A DNA stretch of 50,867 bases from Planococcus circulans (GTDB lineage Bacteria; Bacillota; Bacilli; Bacillales_A; Planococcaceae). The DNA lies in assembly GCF_020023385.1 (NCBI RefSeq), contig NZ_JAIQCL010000016.1, positions 1 through 50,867 of the forward strand. The letters run 5' to 3'. A model generated the notes under the pieces. It ran no database searches, was not told the DNA's origin, and was given only the letters and a program-made list of their open reading frames with translations. Position 1 is the first letter of the stretch, and the number at the start of each line of letters is the position of its first letter. Of this stretch, positions 21,405-30,280 are shown piece after piece. The position numbers and the translations under genes are program-made.

Positions 21405-22505
21405 ATGGCATTAACTGCAGGGATTGTAGGATTACCAAACGTGGGGAAATCCACATTATTTAATGCAATAACAAAAGCGGGTGCCGAAGCGGCAAACTAT
21501 CCGTTCTGTACAATAGATCCAAACGTTGGAATTGTCGAAGTTCCAGATGAGCGTCTTGATAAATTGACGGAATTGGTGGATCCGAAAAAAACCGTACCGA
21601 CGGCTTTTGAATTCACCGATATTGCGGGAATTGTCGAAGGCGCCAGCAAAGGAGAAGGACTAGGGAACAAATTCCTGTCCCATATCCGTGAAGTTGATGC
21701 GATTTGCCAAGTTGTCCGTTGTTTTGCCGACGACAACATCACGCACGTTACGGGAAAAGTAGACCCGATCTCTGATATTGAAGTCATTAACCTGGAATTG
21801 ATATTGGCGGATATGGAAAGCATCGAAAAACGCATTGCACGCGCAGCGAAATTAGTGAAACAAAAAGACAAAGAAGCTGTTGCCGAAGAACCAGTTCTGA
21901 TGAAATTGCGTGAAGCCTTTGAAAACGGCCAATTGGCGCGTTCAATTGAATTCACAGAAGACGAACTGCGCATTGCTAAAGGCTTGAACCTATTGACGAT
22001 CAAACCGATGCTTTACGTGGCAAACGTTTCAGAAGATGAAATCGCAGATGCGGATGACAATGAATACGTTCAGCAAGTCCGTGAGTTCGCAGCGAAAGAC
22101 AATGCAGACGTCATCGTAATCTGTGCGAAGATCGAAGAAGAAATGGCTGAACTGGAAGACGAAGAAAAAGAAATGTTCCTTGAAGAACTGGGCATCAAAG
22201 AGTCTGGATTGGATCAATTGGTTAAAGCTTCGTACAGCTTGCTTGGATTAGCCACTTACTTTACAGCCGGCGTTCAGGAAGTTCGTGCATGGACATTTAA
22301 AAAAGGCATGAAAGCACCACAATGTGCCGGCGTCATCCACTCTGACTTCGAACGCGGATTTATCCGTGCCGAAACTGTGGCTTATGAAGACCTGGTTGAA
22401 ATGGGTTCAATGGCAGCAGCAAAAGAAGCAGGGAAAGTGCGTCAAGAAGGCAAGGAATACATCGTCAAAGACGGCGACGTAATGCTGTTTAGATTTAACG
22501 TCTAA
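21405..22505 (+). CDS. ychF: Redox-regulated ATPase YchF (OLA1 family)
   Basis: Obg-related P-loop protein that prefers ATP to GTP; linked to ribosomes and stress responses. The G1 motif GLPNVGKS lies at residues 9-16. The G4 position reads NVSE instead of NKxD, the family change that alters nucleotide choice. [19 protein letters not shown] and a C-terminal TGS-like domain ([24 protein letters not shown] end) complete it. The start MALTAGIVG gives 366 residues, identical in length to the B. subtilis homologue; a GTG three codons upstream is possible. Confidence 0.96.
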   Translation: MALTAGIVGLPNVGKSTLFNAITKAGAEAANYPFCTIDPNVGIVEVPDERLDKLTELVDPKKTVPTAFEFTDIAGIVEGASKGEGLGNKFLSHIREVDAICQVVRCFADDNITHVTGKVDPISDIEVINLELILADMESIEKRIARAAKLVKQKDKEAVAEEPVLMKLREAFENGQLARSIEFTEDELRIAKGLNLLTIKPMLYVANVSEDEIADADDNEYVQQVREFAAKDNADVIVICAKIEEEMAELEDEEKEMFLEELGIKESGLDQLVKASYSLLGLATYFTAGVQEVRAWTFKKGMKAPQCAGVIHSDFERGFIRAETVAYEDLVEMGSMAAAKEAGKVRQEGKEYIVKDGDVMLFRFNV

Positions 22506-22624
22506 AAGCGAGGATGGCCGTCAAGGTTCGACAGGCATAAGGCGAACCAGCAGAGTGGCGCTCTTTGCCACGCCGCTGGGTTGTCTTATGACCCGAGAAT
22601 CTGGCCACCGCAGCTGGATAAAGC
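22502..22624. repeat. Structured repeat, copy 1
   Basis: Starts TAAAAGCG at the end of ychF. Nested inverted segments form a long hairpin: CATAAG (22535-22540) pairs with CTTATG, ACCAGC with GCTGGGT, and GTGG with CCAC around a CGCTCTTTG loop. An outer GGATGGCC also partly pairs with TGGCCACC. Copy 2 follows directly. I think related intergenic repeats with GACAGGCATAAG occur in other Planococcaceae, but cannot check this here. Confidence 0.65.
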
Positions 22625-22697
22625 TAAAAGCGGAAACGACCGTTATGCTCTGACAGGCGTAAGACGGTCTGGCGAAGCGGCGTTTTCCAGCCGCACC
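22625..22697. repeat. Structured repeat, copy 2 (right-truncated)
   Basis: Again starts TAAAAGCG and follows copy 1 through GACAGGCGTAAGACGG and GGCGAAGCGGCGTTTT, then diverges after GCCGC. The right-hand arm holding CTTATG is missing, so only a small GCGGC / GCCGC hairpin remains. This supports a repeated unit of about 120 bases rather than chance similarity. Confidence 0.6.
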
Positions 22698-22734
22698 AAA
22701 AGTTCGGATGTTCAGTACCACAAAACTAAAAAAT

Positions 22735-22764
22735 AACCGGGTGCCTTGCCGCATCCGGTTTTTG
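22735..22764 (+). terminator. ychF-side terminator
   Basis: AACCGGGTGC, a 6-base loop and GCATCCGGTT (one G-U pair) followed by a short T tract. It lies after the two repeats and before the next gene. Confidence 0.75.
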
Positions 22765-22780
22765 CATGGAGGAATAGGAA

Positions 22781-23161
22781 ATGTTGTTATTTGCATACGG
22801 AACGCTGAAACAGGGCGGGAAGTATCATTGTTATTTGGAAGAAGCGGAATTGGTGGAAGAACAGGCGACAGCTAAAGGAATATTGTATGATACCGGGATG
22901 GGTTATCCGGCGATGGTTTTGTCGGACAGTGGACAGATTGAAGGGGAAGTATACGATATCCCGGATGTGTTGTGGCCAGCTTTGGATTTCTTAGAAGAGT
23001 ATTCGGGCAATCCGGAGACCGATATGTACGACAAGGTGACAGTTGAAGTGGAGGCGGGAAACCACTCTATGGAAACAATTGTGTATATCGCAAAAAGTGA
23101 AAAACTGTTGAAAGAACGAATTGAAACAGGGAAATGGGAGAGTACCCATTCTGCAGTATAG
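22781..23161 (+). CDS. Gamma-glutamylcyclotransferase family protein
   Basis: A 126-residue protein with the N-terminal FAYGTLKQGG loop that binds the substrate in the GGCT (AIG2/YtfP-like) fold, and the acidic region LDFLEEYSG that supplies the expected catalytic Glu. The family cyclises gamma-glutamyl amino acids or amines; the actual substrate cannot be read from sequence. The ATG follows GGAGGAATAGG. It converges on the DUF3267 gene, sharing a terminator. Confidence 0.85.
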   Translation: MLLFAYGTLKQGGKYHCYLEEAELVEEQATAKGILYDTGMGYPAMVLSDSGQIEGEVYDIPDVLWPALDFLEEYSGNPETDMYDKVTVEVEAGNHSMETIVYIAKSEKLLKERIETGKWESTHSAV

Positions 23162-23191
23162 AAAAAAACGCCGCTAGTAGTCGGCGTTTTC
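23162..23191. terminator. Bidirectional terminator
   Basis: AAAACGCCG, an 8-base loop and CGGCGTTTT form a hairpin with A residues on one side and T residues on the other, serving the two convergent genes. It overlaps the last codons of the minus-strand gene. Confidence 0.8.
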
Positions 23192-23734
23192 TGTTTCAGG
23201 GTAATCATCATAAACATGCAGGCGCGGCAGTGAAGGATCATCAATGATCCAGGCCGCGCTTTTTTCTTTGCGCAATTCCCAGTACATGATGAAGTCGCCG
23301 AAAGCGCCAGCGGTCAGCATCGCTCCCAACAGAACCAGCACCTGGCTGTCAATCCAAAATCCGAGAACGGTAGGTATGAAGGCAGTCGTCCAAAAAGGCA
23401 GCAATAAGACTTTGCGCATCGCGTGGTTTTGAACAGGTCTGCTGGTAGTGGCATAGGCAATTCCCATTTTTAAGTTGATGCCATAATTCAATGAAGAAAC
23501 AGGGACTTTTCCAAACAGCACAAAACCGACCAAGTGGAAGAGTTCGTGCCCGACAATCAATACAACATAGCCGACCACAAAGAGTAAAATGCCAGTTAAA
23601 GAAAAACCGAATGATAAAGGTTCATTGAAAAAATGATAGGCTGCAGCGAAAGCTAGCAGTAAAATAATATTGAACCAAAGCGCTTTAGGAGCTATTTCAT
23701 CCATCTGCAAGTCTATGATATGGCTGGGTGTCAT
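23174..23734 (-). CDS. DUF3267 family membrane protein, putative zinc metalloprotease
   Basis: A 186-residue membrane protein with about four hydrophobic segments. The stretch VLIVGHELFHLVGF contains an HExxH zinc-peptidase motif, characteristic of the DUF3267 family and similar in layout to site-2-type proteases. No substrate is known. The start chosen (MTPSHIIDL) follows CAAAGGATGTG; the open frame extends upstream into the rpsF promoter and leader, which rules out the longer form. It is oriented against the flanking genes. Confidence 0.8.
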   Translation of the reverse strand: MTPSHIIDLQMDEIAPKALWFNIILLLAFAAAYHFFNEPLSFGFSLTGILLFVVGYVVLIVGHELFHLVGFVLFGKVPVSSLNYGINLKMGIAYATTSRPVQNHAMRKVLLLPFWTTAFIPTVLGFWIDSQVLVLLGAMLTAGAFGDFIMYWELRKEKSAAWIIDDPSLPRLHVYDDYPETENADY

Positions 23735-23796
23735 CGCTTCACATCCTTTGGAGTCTATGGTGAAAAGTATAGTGTATTTTAAATGCAAAATCATGC

Positions 23797-23825
23797 TTGT
23801 GAACCTATCGGAATTATGATACAAT
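23797..23825 (+). promoter_or_regulatory. rpsF promoter
   Basis: TTGTGA, a 17-base spacer and TACAAT, with TGA just before the -10 element giving an extended -10 (TGATACAAT). Confidence 0.8.
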
Positions 23826-23861
23826 ACTGTGATGTGAGTAATATTTATGAATTGCTTGCTC

Positions 23862-23890
23862 CTTGCCCGCTGGATACAGCAGGGCCCAAG
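23862..23890 (+). promoter_or_regulatory. Candidate S6:S18 autoregulatory leader hairpin
   Basis: In the rpsF leader CTTG, CCC and GCTG pair with CAGC, GGG and CAAG, with a bulged A and a bulged CC on the 3' side and a GATA loop. A bulged hairpin in this position is what the ribosomal S6:S18 complex binds in leaders of rpsF operons. It lies 22 bases before the rpsF start. Confidence 0.6.
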
Positions 23891-23912
23891 TCCATGAGGA
23901 GGTGACAACACG

Positions 23913-24200
23913 ATGAGAGAATATGAATTAATGTATATCATTCAGCCTGCAATTGAAGAGGAAGCGAAAAAAGCTCTAGTTGAGCGTTTTAACGACATCC
24001 TTACTTCTAACGGAGCTGAAATCATCGAGTCGAAAGAGTGGGGTAAACGTCGTTTAGCTTATGAAATCAACGATTTGCGTGAAGGTTTCTACCAGATCGT
24101 AAAAGTAAACGCTGGTTCTGAAGCTATCAACGAATACACACGTCTTGCGAACATTAACGAAGACATTATTCGTCATATCGCTGTACGCAAAGACGCGTAA
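23913..24200 (+). CDS. rpsF: 30S ribosomal protein S6
   Basis: Small-subunit protein that pairs with S18 on the platform. The 95 residues begin [12 protein letters not shown] and include the conserved [20 protein letters not shown] precedes the ATG. It heads the rpsF-ssb-rpsR operon, with a separate promoter and a likely autoregulatory leader. Confidence 0.98.
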   Translation: MREYELMYIIQPAIEEEAKKALVERFNDILTSNGAEIIESKEWGKRRLAYEINDLREGFYQIVKVNAGSEAINEYTRLANINEDIIRHIAVRKDA

Positions 24201-24250
24201 ACAGGATACTGGCACTAAAATTTTTTTGACTTGAAGGAGGTTGAATTCTG

Positions 24251-24724
24251 ATGATTAACCGAGTTGTTTTAGTCGGAAGACTGACAAAAGATCCAGATCT
24301 TCGCTACACACCAAGCGGCGCGGCAGTTGCCCGTTTTACACTTGCTGTAAACCGGACATTCTCGAACGCTCAAGGTGAACGCGAAACTGATTTCATTAAT
24401 TGTACCGTTTGGCGCAAACAGGCTGAAAACACAGCGAATTTCCTGAAAAAAGGAAGCTTGGCTGGCGTCGAAGGCCGCATCCAAACTGGTAGCTACGAGG
24501 GACAAGACGGGAAACGCGTTTATACGACAGAAGTAGTGGCGGACAGTGTTCAATTCCTTGAACCGAAAAGCGCCAATACGGACCGTTCACAAGGACAGCA
24601 GCCTTCCTATCAACAGAACCAATCACCGAGCCCAAGTCAGCAAAACCATACTCGTGTAGATGAAGACCCATTCTCAAGCGGCAGCGGTCCGATCGAAGTA
24701 TCGGATGACGATTTACCGTTCTAA
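24251..24724 (+). CDS. ssb: Single-stranded DNA-binding protein
   Basis: OB-fold protein coating single strands during replication and repair. The 157 residues begin [20 protein letters not shown], followed by [13 protein letters not shown], a Gln/Ser-rich flexible linker (about 112-145), and the acidic tip DDDLPF that binds partner proteins. It lies between rpsF and rpsR as in B. subtilis. AAGGAGG precedes the ATG. Confidence 0.98.
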   Translation: MINRVVLVGRLTKDPDLRYTPSGAAVARFTLAVNRTFSNAQGERETDFINCTVWRKQAENTANFLKKGSLAGVEGRIQTGSYEGQDGKRVYTTEVVADSVQFLEPKSANTDRSQGQQPSYQQNQSPSPSQQNHTRVDEDPFSSGSGPIEVSDDDLPF

Positions 24725-24773
24725 AATGGACTGAACCTGGCGAACAACTATTAAGTAAAGGAGGTAATTCGAT

Positions 24774-25010
24774 ATGGCACCACGTCGCGGAGGAAAAAAA
24801 CGGAAAAAGGTTTGTTACTTCACTTCCAACAACATCACGCACATTGACTATAAAGATACTGACCTTTTGAAGAAATTCATTTCTGAAAGAGGAAAAATCT
24901 TGCCACGTCGTGTTACAGGCACTAGCGCTAAATGGCAACGTAAGTTGACAATCGCTATCAAACGCTCACGTATCATGGCACTTCTACCGTTTGTTGCGGA
25001 AGAAAGATAA
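24774..25010 (+). CDS. rpsR: 30S ribosomal protein S18
   Basis: Small-subunit protein of 78 residues. It contains [14 protein letters not shown], then [15 protein letters not shown] and [11 protein letters not shown], all standard for S18. AAGGAGG precedes the ATG. Last gene of the rpsF operon, closed by a terminator. Confidence 0.98.
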   Translation: MAPRRGGKKRKKVCYFTSNNITHIDYKDTDLLKKFISERGKILPRRVTGTSAKWQRKLTIAIKRSRIMALLPFVAEER

Positions 25011-25070
25011 TTAAAGAAAAGCGAAAGCACCCGGCAAGCCCGGATGCTGGAGTCTGGACGATGATTTCAA

Positions 25071-25098
25071 AAAGACCGGGAAACCGGTCTTTTTTTTG
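25071..25098 (+). terminator. rpsR operon terminator
   Basis: AAAGACCGG, a GAAA-type loop and CCGGTCTTT with a following T run. A second, weaker hairpin (AGCACCCGG / CCGGATGCT) lies just upstream, around 25026-25048. Confidence 0.9.
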
Positions 25099-25312
25099 CG
25101 TTGAATTAAGAATAGCGAGTTCGGGGAGGAAGAAGCCGCTCCAAACGGACAAGGCAGTGGCCGAAGTAATTTGAACGATGTCTTTACGTGGAGAGGAATT
25201 TCAAAATGCCAAGGGCAAACGCATTTAGTTCAATGCATCTTAAGGGAGGTGCTTATAATGTCGTCTCCTGTTTCAGCCTGTTTACGAATCCATGGAATGG
25301 ACATCGCTCCTT

Positions 25313-25341
25313 TTGTTCAGGTTCTTGAATCATGGTACAAT
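25313..25341 (+). promoter_or_regulatory. yybS promoter
   Basis: TTGTTC, a 17-base spacer and TACAAT. Transcription would start near 25348, which places the earliest in-frame ATG of yybS (25292) upstream of the transcript and supports the later start. Confidence 0.7.
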
Positions 25342-25384
25342 TACAAGGATGAAATCTGCCCGAAAGAAGGGGAAAAACAGTCAT

Positions 25385-26344
25385 ATGCAAAATCAACAAA
25401 CGCGACAACTTACAAATGGGGCAATGATGGCGGCGGTTTTCACAGTACTGCTGGCAATCTCGGTATACGTTCCTGTTTTAAGTATAGTAAGTACGTTAAT
25501 TTTGGCATTGCCGGTCGCCTGGTACAGTGCAAAATATCCATGGAAAGCTTCAGCGCTTTTTGCATCGGTCTGTCTGGTGCTGTCGTTTATCATCGGTGGC
25601 CTTTTGTCAGTGCCGCTGGCGTTGATCCATGTACCGCTGGGATTGGCAATCGGCATCTCGATTTATTATAAGAAGAGCAAATTATTCATGTTCATGAGTG
25701 CCAGCATTGTTCTGCTGATATCCTTAATGGTTCAATACGTGGCTTCCATTGTGCTGTTCGGCATCAATGTGCTGGAAGAGTTCACTGTCTTGTTCGATGA
25801 ATCCTATGAACAGACAGGTTCGTTGATGGAGCGTTTCGGGGCTTCTGAAACCTCCCTCGAAGAATACAATGAACTTGTTGCGCAGTTGCAGTTTTCGTTT
25901 GAAACGATGTTGCCTGTGTTATTGGTACTGGGTGTGTTCATGTCGGTCTGGATGCTATTGTTGATCCTGTTACCGATTCTGAAGCGTCTCGGAATTGAGG
26001 CGCCTAAGTTTCCGCCTTTCCGGAACATGAAATTGCCGAAATCCGTTTTATGGTATTATTTAATCGTGTTGCTTGTCTCGTTGTTATCGGAGTTTGAACC
26101 CGGAACGATGGCATACATGATCTTCATTAATGCAACCGTGTTGCTTCAATTCTTGCTGTTCCTGCAAGGTGTTTCTTTTTATCATTTCTACATCCACCAG
26201 GAAAGCTGGCCGAAATGGGTGACAGTGCTGGTGACTATCTTAGCATTGCCATTACAATCATTTACGAGTATTGTCGGAATCGTAGACCTTGGATTTGATA
26301 TCCGGGGTTGGGTCAAGCGGGCACACGAGTTTAAAGGAAAATAA
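25385..26344 (+). CDS. yybS: DUF2232 membrane protein YybS
   Basis: A polytopic membrane protein with about eight hydrophobic segments (for example AVFTVLLAISVYVPVLSIVS and VLGVFMSVWMLLLILLPIL), in the DUF2232 family. It sits upstream of gdpP, as in B. subtilis. The function is unknown. I chose the ATG at MQNQQTRQL (319 residues, near the 309 of B. subtilis YybS); in-frame ATGs at 25349 and 25292 lie at or before the predicted transcription start. gdpP follows 14 bases later. Confidence 0.88.
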   Translation: MQNQQTRQLTNGAMMAAVFTVLLAISVYVPVLSIVSTLILALPVAWYSAKYPWKASALFASVCLVLSFIIGGLLSVPLALIHVPLGLAIGISIYYKKSKLFMFMSASIVLLISLMVQYVASIVLFGINVLEEFTVLFDESYEQTGSLMERFGASETSLEEYNELVAQLQFSFETMLPVLLVLGVFMSVWMLLLILLPILKRLGIEAPKFPPFRNMKLPKSVLWYYLIVLLVSLLSEFEPGTMAYMIFINATVLLQFLLFLQGVSFYHFYIHQESWPKWVTVLVTILALPLQSFTSIVGIVDLGFDIRGWVKRAHEFKGK

Positions 26345-26358
26345 GGAGCTGAAGAATA

Positions 26359-28335
26359 ATGTCGGCTTTTTTTAGAAAAAGAAAACTTCGATATCCGCTT
26401 ATAGCGCTGCTTTCTCTTGGTATGGCCGCGGCGATTCTGATTTCATTTTGGTCGGAATGGGCAGCTGGAATCTTTACACTGCTGTTTGTGCTTGCTTTTA
26501 CAGCGGCGTGGGTGACGGAAAAAAGAATCTATGAAGCTACTGAAAAACATATTGAAACATTGTCGTACCGTATGAAGAAGGTCGGAGAAGAAGCACTGCT
26601 CGAAATGCCGATTGGAATTTTACTGGTCAATGAAAAATACGAAATTGAATGGGCAAATCCCTACATGACTTCGACGCTCGAGTACGACACGCTGATCGGC
26701 GAGTCACTTTATACATTGTCGGATGACTTCCATACGTTGGTGAAGTCCGAAGAAGCGAGAGAGCTGACGATTACATTGGGCGAGCGGAAATACCGCGTGT
26801 ATTATAAAGCGGATGACCGCCTGTTCTATCTTTTTGATATTACCGAACAAGTGGAAATCGAGACGCTTTATTATGCGGACCGTTCCGTTATCGGGATTCT
26901 GTTCATCGATAATTACGATGAGTTGGCGCAGGGAATGGATGATCAGACACGCAGTAACATAAACAGCCTGGTCACTTCACTCATCAACCAATGGGGGGCA
27001 GACCACGGAATCTTTGTGAAGCGTATTTCATCTGACCGCTTTATGGCGGTTTTCAACGAGTCGATTTTAAAAGAGTTGGAACTGTCAAAATTCGCTATCT
27101 TGGATGATATCCGCGAAGTCACCGCCAAAGATAATCTGGCATTGACCTTGAGTATCGGAGTGGGTGCCGGTTCTGCATCGCTTGTCGAGCTTGGCAGCCT
27201 GGCGCAATCCGGGCTGGATCTGGTGCTCGGCCGTGGTGGAGACCAGGTTGCCATCAAACATCCGAGTGGAAAAGTGAAGTTCTACGGGGGCAAGACCAAT
27301 CCGGTTGAAAAACGGACACGGGTTAGGGCCCGGGTTATTTCACACGCCCTGCGTGACCTGATCCAGGAAAGTGACCAAGTGTTTATCATGGGCCATAAAA
27401 TGCCTGATATGGATTCGATCGGCGCCGCAGTCGGTGTCGCCAAAATGGCCGCCATGAACAAAGTCAAAGGCAAGATCATCATTGATTTTGATGAATATGA
27501 CCGCAGTGTCATGAGACTGATGGAAGCGATTGAAGGCGAGCCCGAGTTGTTTGAGCAGTTCATCACGCCTGAAGAAGCGCTGGCGGATATGACCGAGCAT
27601 TCCCTGCTCGTCGTCGTGGATACGCACAAGCCATCAATGGTCATCGATGAACGTGTATTGCAGCGGATGGAACGGGTCGTGTTGATCGACCACCACCGGA
27701 GAGGCGAGGAATTCATCACCAATACGATGCTGGTCTATATGGAGCCTTATGCTTCGTCAACCGCCGAGTTGGTGACTGAATTGATCGAATATCAGCCGAA
27801 ACACGAAAAACTGTCCATGCTGGAAGCGACTGCTATGCTGGCTGGAATCATTGTCGATACGAAGAGCTTTACCTTACGGACAGGAGCCCGTACGTTTGAA
27901 GCAGCATCCTATCTGCGTTCGAATGGAGCCGATACCGTGCTCGTTCAGCGCATCTTGAAAGAAGATCTGGAAACCTATATTGAACGCGCGAAAATCGTTC
28001 AGACAGTGGAATTTGTCGGGGAAGGCATCGCCATCGCAAAAGGCGAGCATGACCGCGTCTACAGTCCGGTATTGATCGCGCAGACGGCAGATATCCTGCT
28101 GACCATGAAAGATGTCAACGCGTCCTTCGTAGTGGCGGAGCGCCAAGAAGGCGGCATCGGCATCAGTGCCCGGTCGCTTGGCGAAGTAAATGTCCAGATC
28201 ATCATGGAAAATCTCGGCGGCGGCGGCCATTTAACCAACGCAGCCACCCAAATGCCGAACACCACAATTGAAGAAGCGGTCAATCAATTAAAAGCGGTAA
28301 TTTTGGAAGACGATGAAGGAGGAGCAAACGAATGA
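26359..28335 (+). CDS. gdpP: Cyclic-di-AMP phosphodiesterase GdpP
   Basis: Membrane-bound enzyme that hydrolyses c-di-AMP to pApA, controlling potassium uptake, wall stress and beta-lactam tolerance. Two N-terminal membrane helices (about 12-55) precede a PAS domain, a degenerate GGDEF domain and a DHH/DHHA1 phosphoesterase module. The catalytic region shows [22 protein letters not shown] and [11 protein letters not shown], and the DHHA1 part has [12 protein letters not shown]. Its 658 residues are typical. It overlaps rplI by four bases (ATGA). Confidence 0.96.
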   Translation: MSAFFRKRKLRYPLIALLSLGMAAAILISFWSEWAAGIFTLLFVLAFTAAWVTEKRIYEATEKHIETLSYRMKKVGEEALLEMPIGILLVNEKYEIEWANPYMTSTLEYDTLIGESLYTLSDDFHTLVKSEEARELTITLGERKYRVYYKADDRLFYLFDITEQVEIETLYYADRSVIGILFIDNYDELAQGMDDQTRSNINSLVTSLINQWGADHGIFVKRISSDRFMAVFNESILKELELSKFAILDDIREVTAKDNLALTLSIGVGAGSASLVELGSLAQSGLDLVLGRGGDQVAIKHPSGKVKFYGGKTNPVEKRTRVRARVISHALRDLIQESDQVFIMGHKMPDMDSIGAAVGVAKMAAMNKVKGKIIIDFDEYDRSVMRLMEAIEGEPELFEQFITPEEALADMTEHSLLVVVDTHKPSMVIDERVLQRMERVVLIDHHRRGEEFITNTMLVYMEPYASSTAELVTELIEYQPKHEKLSMLEATAMLAGIIVDTKSFTLRTGARTFEAASYLRSNGADTVLVQRILKEDLETYIERAKIVQTVEFVGEGIAIAKGEHDRVYSPVLIAQTADILLTMKDVNASFVVAERQEGGIGISARSLGEVNVQIIMENLGGGGHLTNAATQMPNTTIEEAVNQLKAVILEDDEGGANE

Positions 28336-28781
28336 AAGTAATATTTTTGAAAGACGTAAAAGGCAAAGGCAAAAAAGGTGAAATTAAAAATGTGGCGGAT
28401 GGCTACGCGCATAACTTCCTGCTGAAAAACAATTTGGCGATTGAAGCGAATCAGGCGACCATCAGCAAATTGGACGGCCAAAAGAAAAAAGAACAGAAAG
28501 AAGCCGATCAGGAGCGCCAGGAAGCTGAACAGCTGAAAGAAAAGCTGGAAAGCCTGACAATTGAATTGACGGCTAAATCCGGAGAAGGCGGCCGCCTTTT
28601 CGGATCGATCACCACTAAACAAGTGGCGACAGCACTTGAGAAAAAACATGGCATCAAATTGGACAAGCGTAAAATGGATTTGGATGACGCGATCCGTGCG
28701 CTTGGCTACACCAATATTCCTGTCAAGCTGCATCACGATGTGACCGCTACGCTTCGAGTTCATGTTACTGAAGAAGCGTAA
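28332..28781 (+). CDS. rplI: 50S ribosomal protein L9
   Basis: Large-subunit protein with two globular ends joined by a long helix. The 149 residues begin [19 protein letters not shown], then [17 protein letters not shown], a Lys/Glu-rich helix, and the C-terminal domain. Its start overlaps the gdpP stop. dnaB follows 12 bases later. Confidence 0.98.
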   Translation: MKVIFLKDVKGKGKKGEIKNVADGYAHNFLLKNNLAIEANQATISKLDGQKKKEQKEADQERQEAEQLKEKLESLTIELTAKSGEGGRLFGSITTKQVATALEKKHGIKLDKRKMDLDDAIRALGYTNIPVKLHHDVTATLRVHVTEEA

Positions 28782-28793
28782 GGTGGGAGACCG

Positions 28794-30149
28794 ATGAACG
28801 AAACGATCGATCGCGTCCCCCCGCATAACCATGAAGCCGAGCAATCGGTCATTGGCGCCATCTTCTTAGAACCACCATCCCTCATCACGGTTGCTGAAAT
28901 CGTGATGGCGGAAGATTTTTACCGGATTGCCCATCAGAAGATTTTCCAGACGATGTTGAATTTATCGGATCAGGGAAAAGCGATTGATGTGGTGACCGTG
29001 ACAGAAGAGCTTTCTGTCAAAAAAGAGCTGGAGGACGTTGGCGGCTTATCGTATTTAACGGAAATCGCCAACGCTGTCCCTACGGCCGCAAACGTTGCGC
29101 ATTACGCTCACATCGTCGAAGAGAAGGCGCTGCTGCGCCGCCTCATCCGCGTAGCGACAACGATCGTGGAAGACGGTTTTACACGCGAAGATGAAGTGGA
29201 AGCGTTGCTTTCCGAAGCCGAAAAGAAAATGATGGAAGTATCGAGCCGAAAAAAGGCCGGTGACTTTACCCACATTAAAGATGTGCTGGTCAAGACCTAT
29301 GACAATATCGAACTTTTGCATACACGCAAAGGGGACGTTACAGGCATTCCTACGGGCTTTCAGGACTTGGATAAGATAACTGCAGGGTTTCAGCGGAATG
29401 ACTTGATCATCGTGGCTGCACGGCCTTCTGTCGGTAAGACGGCTTTCGCTTTGAATGTCGCGCAGAACGTCGCGACGAAAACAGACGAGAACGTCGCCAT
29501 CTTCAGTCTGGAGATGGGCGCTGAACAGCTGGTCATGCGTATGCTCTGTGCGGAAGGCAATATCGATGCACAGGTGCTGCGGACAGGAGCGCTTCAAAAT
29601 GAAGATTGGCGCAAACTGACGATGGCGATGGGCAGCTTATCGAATGCCGGAATTTTCATCGATGATACACCGGGGATCCGGGTCAATGATATCCGCGCGA
29701 AATGCCGCCGCCTGAAGCAGGAATACGGCCTTGGCATGATCATGATCGATTATCTTCAGCTAATCCAGGGGCCCGGCAAATCCGGTGAAAACCGGCAGCA
29801 GGAAGTATCGGATATTTCCCGTTCCCTGAAAGGCCTGGCGCGTGAATTGGAAGTTCCGGTCATCGCTTTGTCGCAGTTATCCCGTGGAGTGGAGCAACGG
29901 CAGGACAAGCGGCCGATGATGTCCGATTTACGTGAATCCGGAAGTATTGAGCAGGATGCCGATATCGTATCTTTCCTGTACCGGGAAGATTATTACGACA
30001 AGGAAACCGAAGATCAGAACATGATTGAAATCATTATCGCCAAACAGCGTAACGGCCCGACCGGTACGGTGAAACTGGCTTTTGTGAAGGAATACAATAA
30101 ATTCGTCACCATCGACTGGAGTCAGCATGAATCCGGTGGAAACTTTTAA
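28794..30149 (+). CDS. dnaB: Replicative DNA helicase (DnaB family)
   Basis: Hexameric 5'-3' replication fork helicase, called DnaC in B. subtilis. The N-terminal domain (HNHEAEQSVIGAIF) precedes the RecA-like motor with Walker A ARPSVGKT (209-216), the IIDYLQLI Walker B region and RESGSIEQDADIV. 451 residues, with no intein. The yybS-gdpP-rplI-dnaB order is that of B. subtilis. Its stop codon overlaps the purA operator hairpin. Confidence 0.98.
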   Translation: MNETIDRVPPHNHEAEQSVIGAIFLEPPSLITVAEIVMAEDFYRIAHQKIFQTMLNLSDQGKAIDVVTVTEELSVKKELEDVGGLSYLTEIANAVPTAANVAHYAHIVEEKALLRRLIRVATTIVEDGFTREDEVEALLSEAEKKMMEVSSRKKAGDFTHIKDVLVKTYDNIELLHTRKGDVTGIPTGFQDLDKITAGFQRNDLIIVAARPSVGKTAFALNVAQNVATKTDENVAIFSLEMGAEQLVMRMLCAEGNIDAQVLRTGALQNEDWRKLTMAMGSLSNAGIFIDDTPGIRVNDIRAKCRRLKQEYGLGMIMIDYLQLIQGPGKSGENRQQEVSDISRSLKGLARELEVPVIALSQLSRGVEQRQDKRPMMSDLRESGSIEQDADIVSFLYREDYYDKETEDQNMIEIIIAKQRNGPTGTVKLAFVKEYNKFVTIDWSQHESGGNF

Positions 30150-30191
30150 ACACGAACATTAAATGTGGTAACACATTTATATGTTCGTGTT
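30148..30191. promoter_or_regulatory. PurR operator (inverted PurBoxes) before purA
   Basis: Two inverted copies of a CACGAACAT-type box (around 30151-30159 and, reversed, 30181-30189) flank an inner inverted repeat TAAATGTG / CACATTTA. The left box is 11 of 13 with the Bacillus PurBox pattern AWWWCCGAACWWT, and the two 13-mers are about 18 bases apart. They lie just upstream of the purA promoter, as for PurR-controlled genes. The whole can also fold into a 20-bp hairpin followed by GTTTTCTTCTATTTT, so it may also terminate dnaB. Confidence 0.7.
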
Positions 30192-30206
30192 TTCTTCTAT
30201 TTTATA

Positions 30207-30235
30207 TTGACGATACCGTCTTTCATTGGTACAAT
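30207..30235 (+). promoter_or_regulatory. purA promoter
   Basis: TTGACG, a 17-base spacer and TACAAT, 45 bases before the purA start codon and 15 bases after the PurBoxes. Confidence 0.82.
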
Positions 30236-30280
30236 TAACACTGTTTGAGACAGGGCATATGCCTAACGGAGGTGCGGACG

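Noticed and set aside
25171..25671. Long plus-strand frame of 166 codons overlapping yybS
   Set aside because: Most of it is the alternative frame of yybS, whose membrane-protein sequence is clearly the real product; only the small frame at its start was kept as a low-interest finding.
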